64,000 nucleotides of DNA from Arcuatula senhousia (Eukaryota; Mollusca; Bivalvia; Mytilida; Mytilidae). Below the pieces are notes generated by a model. That model worked only from the letters and a program-made list of their open reading frames with translations, was not told the DNA's origin and did no database searches. How positions within the stretch are numbered: position 1 is the stretch's first letter; each line of letters opens with the position of its first letter. The position numbers and the translations under genes were made by a program. The stretch spans positions 15,513,501 to 15,577,500 of the forward strand of contig OZ020307.1 of assembly GCA_963971305.1 (NCBI GenBank), in the 5' to 3' direction. This document shows, piece by piece, positions 11,501 through 18,570 of this stretch.

Positions 11501-14500
11501 CTTTTGATCAGAGTCAAGAGTATCAGGCAAGTTAAATTCATCTTCAAATTTCGACTCAAAGACTTTTGATTTGTTTGAATTTACAAGTTTGACATTCGAT
11601 AAACTTTCAACGCTTTTTGAATCAAAAACTTCGTGACAGTTTTCAGTAATGTCATAACCTAAATCAATCGGATGAAAGTCCGACAGAATTGTTCCTTTCG
11701 GAATAGTCAAGTTTTCCTCAGTAGGATTTAGAATTCTAAGTGGCACCGTGTGGCTTATTGGAATTGTAACTAAAGTTTTCGCAAGAAGGAATCCTCTACT
11801 TCGCAAAAATGAACTACTATTTACACAAACTCCCTGAATTCCAACTGGCAAATTTTGTGGTAATTGACCCCAGATAATGACTTCCGAATTCCGTTCAACA
11901 CACAATTTTCTGTCTGATTTAATTTTATAACTTCTCTCAGAGGGAATGTTTCGAAAAGAAATGTCAATGCCGCGTGACCTTAAATACCTTATTCCTAAAA
12001 TCATGGGATGCGATGTTCTGGGTAATAAATAAACTTTAATTGTATAATATCTATCAGTCTTAATTTTGATTTCAGCTGTGCCAATTACATTAATGTGAAT
12101 AGCATTTGCCAATTTGACAGTGTCGTTAAACGGAATGATTGAGGTTTTGAATTTATCTGGCAAGGAGTTGAATAAATCAAGAGAAACAATATTGATAGAA
12201 CTACCACAATCTATCAAAGCAGCAATGTCAATATTTCCACATTTTACAGACATATACAAAAACGGATCATTCTCATCTGAATCGGCCTCATTTATTTCCC
12301 TTCTACAATTGTTTAACTTTGGTACCCTTGACGACCCGGCCTTTTGTCGCCAGGGTTTTGAGCGTTTCCCTGTCTGTTTCTATCGTGACCACGAGTTTTG
12401 CAACGATATGCAGGATGTCCTTCTTGACGACAGAGTTGACATTTATCTGGAGTTGGCCGATTTTGACCATCCCAGTTACATTCGTTTACTTTGTGTCCAG
12501 GAAAGTTACAATTATAACAAGTAATATTATTCCTAACCGGTCTGGAATTAAACGAGGGCGAACCTTTAGCCAAGCTGAGATTAGCAACAGTTTTAGTTAA
12601 ATTTTCAACTTGTTGAGAAAGTGTCTCTATACTTGGTGTTTTAGAAGCAGTTGTTTTAGTTGGAAATGGATCCTGCTGACGATACCCACATGATTCTGCC
12701 ATTTTAGCAGACATTAATGCCGCTGAGAGATTTGCTGGCTGTCCAGCACGAACAAAGAATGCTACTTTTTCGGGAAGACCATCAATAAATTTTGAAACAA
12801 TTTCATGTTCAGGTTTTTGAAGCAACGCGCCTTTTTCGAATAATTGACTGTGATAGTCTTCTAAAGATTGATCTGGTTGTAATTTCATAGAATTGAAATT
12901 TTGACCTTCCATCATTGCCATAGCATGGTTATTTCCAAAATTAATAAATTTATCATCGAAGCGCTCTTCAACAGCGTCCCATTTTCTTTTAGCAAAATCA
13001 CTTAAACCATTCAACCAAGTAAGAGCTGGGCCTTTTAAATGCAGATGAAATGCTGCTACTTTTTTCCCGTCTACATCTGTTAAATCGTGAAGTAGGGCGT
13101 ATGATTTGAATTCAGAAAGAAATTTCTTTGGGTTATCATTAGAATAGCCCGAAAAGGTAGAACAATTGGCTAGTCTTTCCATTTTTTTGGTTGCAGATGT
13201 TATAGAGTTATTTAAAACTGTTGAATGTCTTTGTGGGTTTGGAAGAGAGCGATAATTTGAATCTCGTAATTCATTCAGTGCCAAATATGAATCGGATAAA
13301 ATTTCATCATTAATGTCGTCAAATTGATACAAAAAGGTAGACTCGGCAGAACTATAGGGAACAGACATCATCAAGCAGTTTGTAGCGTGTCAATTCACAC
13401 ATACAAAACATCAAAGATCGCAACATTTTGTAGCGCAACTATTTACACATACAAAAGCTAGTCAGAAAAACTTCTATGCTCATCATTTGCATGTAGCGCA
13501 ACTATTTGCACATACAAATCAATTTAAATGGTAATAGTACATAAAGGGTACTTACAGCTAAACTGCATACTACTAAACACATCAACAGGATTAACAATAT
13601 TGTCCAAACAGGCGACAGAGTTTCAACAACCACAATTTTGAAAGTTCTTCACATGGATGTATTCCATCTTTGTACGCAGAAAAAGTATAACCATTGAATG
13701 AGTGTTTACGTTTTCCTTGCTTCCGTGACTAGGCAAACAAATAATGTTAATCCATTTGGAAACTGTTTTACCAACTCCGGTAGTTTTTCTTCAACAAATT
13801 TAAATGTTCCAAACAAGGAATTGAAGAACGGAATAGCCACTGAATATTATTGTCAAAAGAAACTTGGTTAAACAAATAACGTCCTTTACTGTCTGATACT
13901 AAACCTGGGCAGCGAGAGGTAAAATTTAAAGTTTGCGGAGGTTCGAAATTACGTAACTGTTTTATAATGTTATTCATCGAAACACATTAAAATAATAAAA
14001 ATTCTCCACCATATTAGATCCGTGTAAATGATCTAACTTAATTAAATAAAACAAACTCGTTTTTAACTAAAATTCTATATTAACTAAACTATTTCGATTA
14101 CATATACATAAACTAAGACTAAATATCCAAAACTCTCCCCTTCTCCAGACTACACGTGCATTTATCTGATAAACATCTCATGAATATTCATATTTGACCA
14201 TACTGACCACAAGCAAAGATAAAGAGGCGTGTCATTGACCATGGAATCAGTCAATCACATGCCAATATACAGCTGCTCTGATTTCAATAACCAGTATCAA
14301 CATCATGATTATAACAATACCCTCTTGAACAATTTTAACTTCACATTTGAAATTTTCACTCGAAACCAAATGGATGCTGGAGATCATTTATCGAGCAAAG
14401 ATTGAATAGAAATAATTCCTGTTTCTAAAATTTTAAAAACCAAAACCTTTTCACCCTCAAAGCCCTTACATACAATACACCTATGCGTATGAAATATACA

Positions 14501-16373
14501 TGTGTGTAAGGAGATAACATGGACATAGAATTGAACAGGCTTAATGCAAGAAGCCTGATGCTACAAAAGCAAGTTTTAAACATATTTTAATCTATACTAA
14601 AACACAATTTTTTTTTTTTTTCACAGGAAGCCTTAGGGCTGTCCTCTCTGCTTCCTGAACTTGAATCCCATCGAGTCCAGCTCCATGCTGTGGTTCATGA
14701 GACTCTGGGAGTTGAAGAGTTCAGGCCATTTTTCAAAGGAAGTATTTATTTAGATTTTGAAGTAAGTTTTTACTAATGCTTCTGCTTCTTTGAAATTTTA
14801 GCAGATGAAAAGTTTTTAGCTTTTGTCCATTGGCTCTGGTGAAAGAAGGAATCTTTAGACTGTCAAAAATTGATTTTAAAGAACTTGTTTTGATGAAATT
14901 GGGAAGACACCTATTAATTTTGAAATCAATAGGTTAAAGCATTGAAAGGTTAAGGTCACAAGTTCTTCAACACTTAGAAATTTAGGGCTTAAGTTAAGGT
15001 TTCAAAGCACATCTTTCAAATGTGTAATATAATTTCATGAAAATTTCTATGAAGATACATTGAAGCTTTTAAGTTAAGAAGATATATGTTGATTTTAGAT
15101 CATTAAGTCAAAGGTGAAGAAAAATGCTTAGTTGATAATTCCATTCTGACTAGTGGTTAAAATAAGTTGTGACACTGTTATTATACAACTTAAGATAATA
15201 AAACTCATCATTGTTGAAGATGAATACCTGTATGTAAATTAATCAATTTACTATTATAAAAACAACAGTAAATTAATTACTAGTGGTGTTGCTGATAGTA
15301 CTACAAGTATAGTTTATACTGCTTTATGTTTTGATCTTACTACATGTTCATTTAAAATATCCTTTTAGAAAAAGTTTTATGGTCCAAGAGAAAGATGGGC
15401 TTCATTATTTTCTCTACTGAGAATTGGTGTTATGAAAAATGCATACAGAGTAAGACAAAAAAATATTCCAGGAGACCTGAAGGGGGAGGGCAGACTTTTG
15501 GGAGGTAAGTATTGATAATATCCCAGCATCAGTTCAGGGGGGGGGGAGTTATATAAGGTTCAATATATTGAAGTACATGTACATGATAGAGATAGGGGTA
15601 ATCGACAATTAACTGTAAAAATATTTGTTCACTTGTGTTGGTGTTGCTATTTTGTGTGTGAAGGATTTCACATGGTTTCAAATAATGCTATTACTTATTG
15701 AAGAATGATCTTCTACAAACTTTGTGTGAAAGCTGCTGTATTAATTATTACAGAAACATTTAGATCATCAAACCAATAGTTTACCTACTAATAAGAGGTA
15801 GGCATTGCCTAAATACGAGCACAGCATAAATATAAGTTTTCAATGAAGCATTCGAAGTTATTTTTATTTTAATCAGTTCATTTTCTAGAACGTTCAGTTT
15901 GGGACGAGGTACTTGGGCCGAATGAGCGTAAAATAGAAAATGTAAAAAAAAAATGAATAGAATTTGTTTACTTAAAAAAATGTAGTAACTCATTGTTATC
16001 AGAATAGTTTGACTCTTTGCTCTATATTTAAATAGATAAATTTTGGAAGGCAACTAGCAAAATTAGTAATTATTTTCAAATTCACACTAAACCTGTATAA
16101 ACTGTGAGAAGCATATCCGAATGAAAAAAAAATCAATATCAGCATTAGGCAAATTGTTCGCGGGAACTTGCTGTAGAGCTCTCCGCTACGAGCTGTGCTC
16201 GCTATTATACAAAAACTTATTTCATTGGCTTTTATGATTTTATTTTTTTAGGTGTGTATGTAATAGGTCCAGGTGAACAAGGGGTGTTGTTTCAGCATGA
16301 AGAGAAACAGTTTGGTGACCATGCAGACTTAAAGGACATAATGGCAGCAGTCAAACAGATCAAACAAAATTAA
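5431..16373 (+). CDS. SELENOU (PRXL2A/FAM213A): Selenoprotein U / peroxiredoxin-like 2A, Sec-containing
   Basis: Spliced CDS: 5431-5595, 5845-5919, 14627-14761, 15369-15504, 16252-16373. It totals 633 nt, or 210 residues if the in-frame TGA at 5902-5904 is read as selenocysteine. All introns are GT-AG and all phases fit. Residues 6-28 form a hydrophobic N-terminal segment. The thioredoxin-like fold follows, with redox motif RRPG-U-SMC (U75, C78), then FRPFFKG, KKFYGPRERW, GDLKGEGRLLGG and EKQFGDH, all hallmarks of the PRXL2A/SelU family. Family members are redox proteins of the peroxiredoxin-like group; vertebrate PRXL2A is proposed to act in antioxidant defence. The family is known to have Cys in mammals and Sec in fish and other lineages. 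The start was chosen because it directly follows an acceptor (5426) and gives the expected N-terminus. Intron 2 (8.7 kb) holds an antisense LTR retrotransposon. Standard ORF calling would truncate the protein at residue 74. Confidence 0.93.
5845..5919 (+). CDS. SELENOU (PRXL2A/FAM213A): Selenoprotein U coding exon 2 with UGA(Sec) codon
   Basis: The exon is bounded by acceptor ttttcag (5844) and donor GTACAAAG (5920). It encodes 25 codons: ASDLWANNGIVLMAVRRPG, then TGA at 5902-5904, then SMCRE. The conserved flanks continue across the TGA into exon 3 (CRE|EALGLSS), so the exon is intact and the TGA is recoded. The UxxC spacing equals the CxxC of Cys homologues. Confidence 0.93.
6173..6477 (-). 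repeat. 3' LTR of the Gypsy element
   Basis: A 305-bp direct repeat of 14012-14316. Its boundaries are set by loss of identity on both sides (c versus a on the left, t versus a on the right). Confidence 0.95.
6478..6488 (-). promoter_or_regulatory. Polypurine tract of the Gypsy element
   Basis: On the minus strand GTGGGCGGGGA lies directly upstream of the 3' LTR start TGTTATAATC. It is in the position expected for the plus-strand primer. Confidence 0.8.
6489..7698. other. A/T-rich non-coding 3' segment of the Gypsy element
   Basis: Between the polypurine tract and the repeat block lies about 1.2 kb with many A runs (notably 6650-6790) and a short AT/CA repeat near 6780-6830. No ORF with a recognisable domain is seen, so no env gene is present. 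Confidence 0.7.
7699..7923 (-). repeat. Repeated motif block 3' of pol (six copies)
   Basis: Five near-identical plus-strand copies of GTGGCGAAACAATTTTCACA begin at 7699, 7739, 7777, 7815 and 7864. A sixth, TGTAGCGAAACAATTTTCAC, lies near 7898. Copies 3 and 4 are spaced 38 bp apart by tattttaatata. The sixth copy abuts the pol stop codon and is intermediate in sequence to the three copies upstream of gag (13381-13518). Confidence 0.9.
7925..12259 (-). CDS. pol: Gypsy pol polyprotein (PR-RT-RH-IN-chromodomain)
   Basis: An uninterrupted frame of about 1444 codons ends at TAA 7925-7927. The listed first codon is TTG, so it is not a real start. The first in-frame ATG is at 12253, and the frame stays open upstream to about 12390, overlapping gag in the -1 frame. 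Domains by residue: protease active site LIDCGSS (D17), reverse transcriptase about 285-515 with YLDD 464-467, RNase H about 605-730 (AVDTSS, ECDHQALKP, VADALSR), acidic linker 740-900, integrase zinc finger H979/H986/C1016/C1019, catalytic D1049, D1108, E1144, GPY/F 1282-1284, and a chromodomain-like C-terminus 1390-1440. All core catalytic residues are present. The protease has Cys where DTG or DSG is usual. Confidence 0.95.
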   Translation of the reverse strand: MYMSVKCGNIDIAALIDCGSSINIVSLDLFNSLPDKFKTSIIPFNDTVKLANAIHINVIGTAEIKIKTDRYYTIKVYLLPRTSHPMILGIRYLRSRGIDISFRNIPSERSYKIKSDRKLCVERNSEVIIWGQLPQNLPVGIQGVCVNSSSFLRSRGFLLAKTLVTIPISHTVPLRILNPTEENLTIPKGTILSDFHPIDLGYDITENCHEVFDSKSVESLSNVKLVNSNKSKVFESKFEDEFNLPDTLDSDQKQKLSDCLFQNRDIFVTKENSDLGYTDVVQHKIILKSDAKPKHQKPYRLPPHKKEVLRHHLDELLRQGIIAPVSENEDVPITSPIVLVTKRGKPTSDMSDKDAALFQYRFVCDFRYLNSQTKEFKYNIPNLDELTESFSQTTPNFITSIDLSSGFFQMSISPDSTKYTAFNTCFGSYKFLRLPMGLSTAPASFQLLMDKVLRGLTFKSCLCYLDDVLICSDTFDQHIKDLNDVFSRFRSAGLKLGPRKCTFAQESCVFLGHLISKDGIRPPPDRVKAIQEYPQPKNIKELRRLIGLFNWFRKYIPSFSGKISPLTKLLKKGQVFCWGSEQNVAFEDLKKSLLHSQVLAFPRFDLPFRLAVDTSSRGIGYMLYQLHSENDKEIPRVVRFGSKSLSKWQQSYGPTKLELLGMVVSILDCSDYLRGNKFVVECDHQALKPIFQKQFKGAIYERWLAILQQYNFDLQYKPAEQMQVADALSRNHWEIPRDKCDLVVSPDEDDPFFPYVTEKTGDIKLPSGINLADLLQHSDNGTKYNCSHVNIQDPEYDADTDDVIDFSEFNRKKQKKKTLNAINAVHVDTTTDSVFDKTTDVQSSNNQFFDISTETNSGTTSNFDKTTDIDSETSYKVDVNLSEIDLFNNCDFTNDNIKDLQFQDSDLKPIIKYLKDKTLPDSQKQSRKLLLEATDYILVKGILFHSSLSKSKIRKSMTGHHYKLVVPKLMIKVVLQMCHDSPMGGHAGIQNTIDRVREFYYFHRLPTIVAEYVRSCHECQIRKTSSFHSKAGLVSFPIPSEPFQVWEMDLCGPFPLSSAGHTYIFTAIDMFSKFIYSEPLLNCDSLTVGNAIYRLFTTFGVCKTIVTDQGSEFIAKSTKELCKQMNVSQEFTPSFAHHCLGACERSHRTLEERLTPYIRQGKSWHDILPAVVFSMNSCVSSTTHYSPFEVVYGRRPQYPLVKPTEIDFRDVPKDTRVYLKQLCKKLRIVQDEVKTNIEKSNVEMLKRANEKISPLNVRVGDFVYLHEQTKGQGQKLQANFSGPYVVNEIKSPHLVKLRDPNGKKRFNMPVHINRLKMAYIREPEPGPYLQQENENDIEFFPTNSTNSTSSNERSDIPVRRSARMIRPPIRYRDYVDFSSPSSLSSDDNHQFKIKRILAKKLEGSNTKYLVQIKGEPAQNSIWVNESELSSRAKEYVQRRPPPTI
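12313..13371 (-). CDS. gag: Gypsy gag with two CCHC zinc knuckles
   Basis: The ORF is about 352 residues from tandem ATGs at 13371/13368 to TAA at 12313; the frame also opens with a TTG at 13374. The middle part has a retrotransposon-gag capsid-like pattern (ALTWLNGL, QSLEDYHSQLFEKG, IVSKFIDGLPEKV). The C-terminus carries two zinc knuckles, CYNCNFPGHKVNEC (286-299) and CQLCRQEGHPAYRC (312-325), followed by a basic tail. The product is expected to package element RNA into particles. The pol frame is -1 relative to gag. Confidence 0.92.
   Translation of the reverse strand: MMSVPYSSAESTFLYQFDDINDEILSDSYLALNELRDSNYRSLPNPQRHSTVLNNSITSATKKMERLANCSTFSGYSNDNPKKFLSEFKSYALLHDLTDVDGKKVAAFHLHLKGPALTWLNGLSDFAKRKWDAVEERFDDKFINFGNNHAMAMMEGQNFNSMKLQPDQSLEDYHSQLFEKGALLQKPEHEIVSKFIDGLPEKVAFFVRAGQPANLSAALMSAKMAESCGYRQQDPFPTKTTASKTPSIETLSQQVENLTKTVANLSLAKGSPSFNSRPVRNNITCYNCNFPGHKVNECNWDGQNRPTPDKCQLCRQEGHPAYRCKTRGHDRNRQGNAQNPGDKRPGRQGYQS
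13381..13518 (-). repeat. Repeated motif block 5' of gag (three copies)
   Basis: Plus-strand copies of TGTAGCGCAACTATTTACAC followed by ATACAAA begin near 13381 (variant), 13429 and 13492. They share TAGCG, an AT-rich middle and CACATAC with the block at 7699-7923, so related motifs flank the gag-pol unit on both sides. Confidence 0.85.
13768..13977 (-). CDS. Small leader ORF of the Gypsy element (uncertain)
   Basis: A 69-codon ORF starts with ATG at 13977, only 24 bp inside the primer-binding site, and ends at 13768. It has no recognisable domain. Its last codons contain a TTG|GTAAAA sequence that could act as a splice donor. It may be an upstream ORF, a spliced leader exon, or chance. Confidence 0.3.
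   Translation of the reverse strand: MNNIIKQLRNFEPPQTLNFTSRCPGLVSDSKGRYLFNQVSFDNNIQWLFRSSIPCLEHLNLLKKNYRSW
14001..14011 (-). promoter_or_regulatory. Primer-binding site of the Gypsy element
   Basis: On the minus strand TGGTGGAGAAT directly follows the 5' LTR. It starts with TGG, the complement of a tRNA CCA end. I cannot assign the tRNA. Confidence 0.8.
14012..14316 (-). repeat. 5' LTR of the Gypsy element
   Basis: The 305-bp repeat is identical by eye to 6173-6477. It lies upstream of gag in element orientation and should carry the promoter. Confidence 0.95.
14627..14761 (+). CDS. SELENOU (PRXL2A/FAM213A): Selenoprotein U coding exon 3
   Basis: The acceptor is a long T-tract ending tcacag (14626) and the donor is GTAAGT (14762). 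It encodes 45 residues, phase 0 to 0, with LHAVVHETLGVEEFRPFFKG typical of the family. Confidence 0.93.
15369..15504 (+). CDS. SELENOU (PRXL2A/FAM213A): Selenoprotein U coding exon 4
   Basis: The acceptor is ccttttag (15368) and the donor GTAAGT (15505). It encodes KKFYGPRERW ... GDLKGEGRLLG and ends in phase 1. Confidence 0.93.
16252..16373 (+). CDS. SELENOU (PRXL2A/FAM213A): Selenoprotein U coding exon 5 and stop
   Basis: The acceptor is ttttttag (16251). The exon completes GGVYVIGPGEQGVLFQH and ends IKQIKQN-type sequence with TAA at 16371-16373. Confidence 0.93.
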
Positions 16374-17305
16374 CTAAAGCATTTCTGTCGTTACAGAACG
16401 ACAATTAATTTTGTTTAAGATGTACAAGTTAAGCAGAATTTTTTAATCATAAGAGAGGAATTTCGGACTGTTTTGTCTTTTAAAAAATTAAACATATATT
16501 GAAGAGTTAGTAATTTTTTGCAGGGTTATTAGTTCTTTCTAAAATTACTTAGAACCTTGAAAAGCAACAGAACACTAAATTTCGCTATGTTTTGGATATG
16601 TAAGAGCCATGTGCTGAAACAACAGTACTCACACATATTTAATAGATTTTTTTTTTCCAAGAATAAAAACTAAATTACCAATATTTGCTAATGAACTACC
16701 TCATTGAGTTGCTATATATTGGATGTCAACTTTTTTTAAGGTTTTATGTATTATTTTAAAGAAAATGTATACCGTAATCTATGCAATTAAATAACTGTGT
16801 TTTTGCTATTACTGTAATATTATTGTTCATCGGATGCCAATTTTCTTGGGTAAATATCCCTTTGATTTGTATTAATAGGTTGTCTGAACTACAAATTTAT
16901 ATATCCACAATCATATAAATTAATGCATGTACCTTTAAATAAAAGAACTTGTACAGGATCAGCATTACTAGCCAGAGTAGTATAACATATATTTGAAAAT
17001 TGTATATACATTTTTTTTGTACATGTATATGTTGATTTTATGTTTTTGTCTTTTCCATTGAGACCTCCTAAAGGGATGTACAGTATTGTACTTCTGTCAC
17101 ACTTTTAAACTCAGTTCTCAATAACTGCTCAACAGAATTGTTATTTCATTTTGTAAGGGTTGCTAGTCTTTACATGTACATTCATTTTCATTTTGATTCA
17201 TTTCATAGTAGTGATTGTTATGTTATGTCAAGGACATTAGGTCACACATAGCCGTCTTGATTGGAATGTTTGTTTTGTGATACTGTAGGCTTATTCATCT
17301 ACAAT

Positions 17306-17397
17306 CACAGGAGTATGAAATGCCAGTTTATGATATTCGGAATACAAATCTTTAAAGATTATTCTGGATTGACGTTTTTGTGGCACTTATTCCTGTG
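17306..17397 (+). promoter_or_regulatory. Type II SECIS element
   Basis: Read 5' to 3': outer helix CACAGGA/TCCTGTG (17306-17312, 17391-17397); helix TGCCA/TGGCA (17321-17325, 17381-17385); internal loop; core ATGA (17330-17333) opposite TGAC (17370-17373), giving the tandem G.A pairs; 10-bp helix II ATTCGGAATA with TATTCTGGAT (17335-17344, 17360-17369, two wobbles); unpaired C-A-A (17345-17347) on the 5' side; then a mini-helix ATCT/AGAT with TTAA loop. Distance from the core to AA is 12 nt, as in known SECIS elements. It lies about 930 nt after the stop codon, in the right strand and gene. SBP2 and SECIS-dependent Sec insertion are established for such structures. Confidence 0.88.
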
Positions 17398-17916
17398 AAT
17401 GTACTAGAATAGCCATTTTGTTTTTAACAAATTTGTTTAATTTTATGTCTTGTTAAATTCATGATTTGTTGTATAGAGTATTTAAGCATGATTGTTGTGG
17501 ATGTTTGAATTTTTTTTTCAATATCATATTGGTACAATGTATATTTCATCAAGTTACTGTAAACATTCATATTATGTTAGGTCTATATTTCAGGATTTTT
17601 CTCAAAATTTAACTGTGTAAAGAAATAAGTAAATAAAAACAAAAGAAAAGAATATTGTACAGGTCTCAAAATTATTTACCTGTAACCTTAGTAAAGTCAT
17701 AAAAATAAGTACCCATGAAAATAAGTATGTAGTATTTCTACTTAGAAAGTAATATCTTTAACTCTTAAGCTTGCAGTCTTTCAATACTAAAATAAACCCA
17801 TTCATTTTAACTGTTTGTGCTTGTTATCAGTTATCAACTCAATTTAAATTGCCAAATTGATATTGAAATTTGTATGCAGATGATCAAAATGTTGTTATTT
17901 GTTAATTGTTTTATTT

Positions 17917-17922
17917 AATAAA
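17917..17922 (+). terminator. Candidate polyadenylation signal AATAAA
   Basis: AATAAA follows the SECIS; an alternative lies at 17632-17637. Which is used cannot be told from sequence. Confidence 0.45.
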
Positions 17923-18039
17923 GATGTATGATATTGCAGAATTTTTACTTTCTATATGATTTTGAGCTCAGCAGGCTTATGTGATACCCAAAGAGTCTGC
18001 ATCTGTGTCCAGACAAATAATTTAAGTCCAATCCTGTTT

Positions 18040-18240
18040 ACAGACACGTGCCACATCAACCACATATTTGTATGGTAGATACACCTAGTTATACTCATCA
18101 CAATGGATGCTTCAGATGCTGGCTGTGACCTTTATTTTCGGAATGGATGATCACTAAAATTTTTGAAATGTTTTAGTCTATTCCCGCTTATCAACTACTG
18201 CATAACGAGGTGAGCTTTGTAATCGATTGATTACCTTTGT
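18040..18240. repeat. Partial copy of the family G monomer
   Basis: The segment contains acacgtgccacatcaa, gcttcagatgctggctgtga and a terminal cgaggtgagcttt. These match the array at 18640-19400 and its end at about 19410. Confidence 0.65.
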
Positions 18241-18570
18241 TTTATTTGGTGGCCAGTCTGTACTTCTGTATGATTTTTGTTTTACAATGTTCTTGATTGT
18301 ATGCAAGAAGTACACCATATGTAGTTGTGCATGTAACCAGGATTTTTTTATCTACAAAGTTTAATGGGAGTTATAGTCCTTTGAACAAATAAGTTTGCTG
18401 AAAATCCTGATCCTGTCTTGTAAACAAGTCATATCTGAAACCGCTGAACAGAATTTAACATTAGCAAAACTTGTAATGCATTACATGTACAAGAATTACC
18501 CCATATGTAGTTGTGCATATTATTTCACTATTGGGGAGGTGGAGGCCATGACCTTCAAAAACATCATCAT

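Larger units (their letters stand above)
6173..14316 (-). mobile_element. Intact Ty3/Gypsy LTR retrotransposon, antisense in intron 2 of selenoprotein U
   Basis: This 8144-bp element is bounded by two 305-bp LTRs that I read as identical. The flanking 4-bp direct repeats ATAC (6169-6172 and 14317-14320) are the target duplication. In element orientation the LTR starts TGTTATAATC and ends CTAATA. A primer-binding site TGGTGGAGAAT abuts the 5' LTR (14001-14011) and a purine-rich GTGGGCGGGGA abuts the 3' LTR (6478-6488). gag and pol are uninterrupted, with pol order protease, RT, RNaseH, integrase, chromodomain-like, which is the Ty3/Gypsy order. There is no envelope ORF. Identical LTRs suggest a recent insertion. 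About 1.4 kb of A-rich non-coding sequence separates pol from the 3' LTR. Confidence 0.95.
5912..14651 (+). promoter_or_regulatory. Candidate selenocysteine redefinition stem-loop formed across exons 2 and 3
   Basis: In the spliced mRNA the last 8 nt of exon 2 plus the first 2 of exon 3 (GCAGAGAGGA) are perfectly complementary to 14642-14651 (TCCTCTCTGC). After one bulged G an inner AGCC/GGCT helix closes on a TTAG loop. The stem begins 7 nt after the UGA. The known SRE of SELENON mRNA is a stem-loop about 6 nt 3' of its UGA that promotes recoding. The function here is inferred; the pairing is seen directly. The interval includes the intron that is removed. Confidence 0.6.
16374..17922 (+). 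other. Selenoprotein U 3' UTR (inferred)
   Basis: No ORF is seen. A perfect 7-bp hairpin TGTCGTT-acag-AACGACA (16386-16403) lies 13 nt after the stop. The SECIS is at 17306-17397. AATAAA signals occur at 17632-17637 and 17917-17922. An earlier AATAAA near 16938 would exclude the SECIS, so one of the later sites is expected to be used. Confidence 0.65.

Noticed and set aside
12114..12600. Plus-strand ORFs opposite gag and pol
   Set aside because: Antisense shadows of the retrotransposon coding region.
6173..14316. Identity with the bivalve Steamer element
   Set aside because: Steamer as I know it is about 5 kb with LTRs under 200 bp; this element is 8.1 kb with 305-bp LTRs and a chromodomain-like end.
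17275..17311. Hairpin TGTGAT..ATCACA with inner TGTAG/CTACA as an alternative SECIS
   Set aside because: It lacks the ATGA/GA core and apical AA; the adjacent structure at 17306-17397 fits all features.
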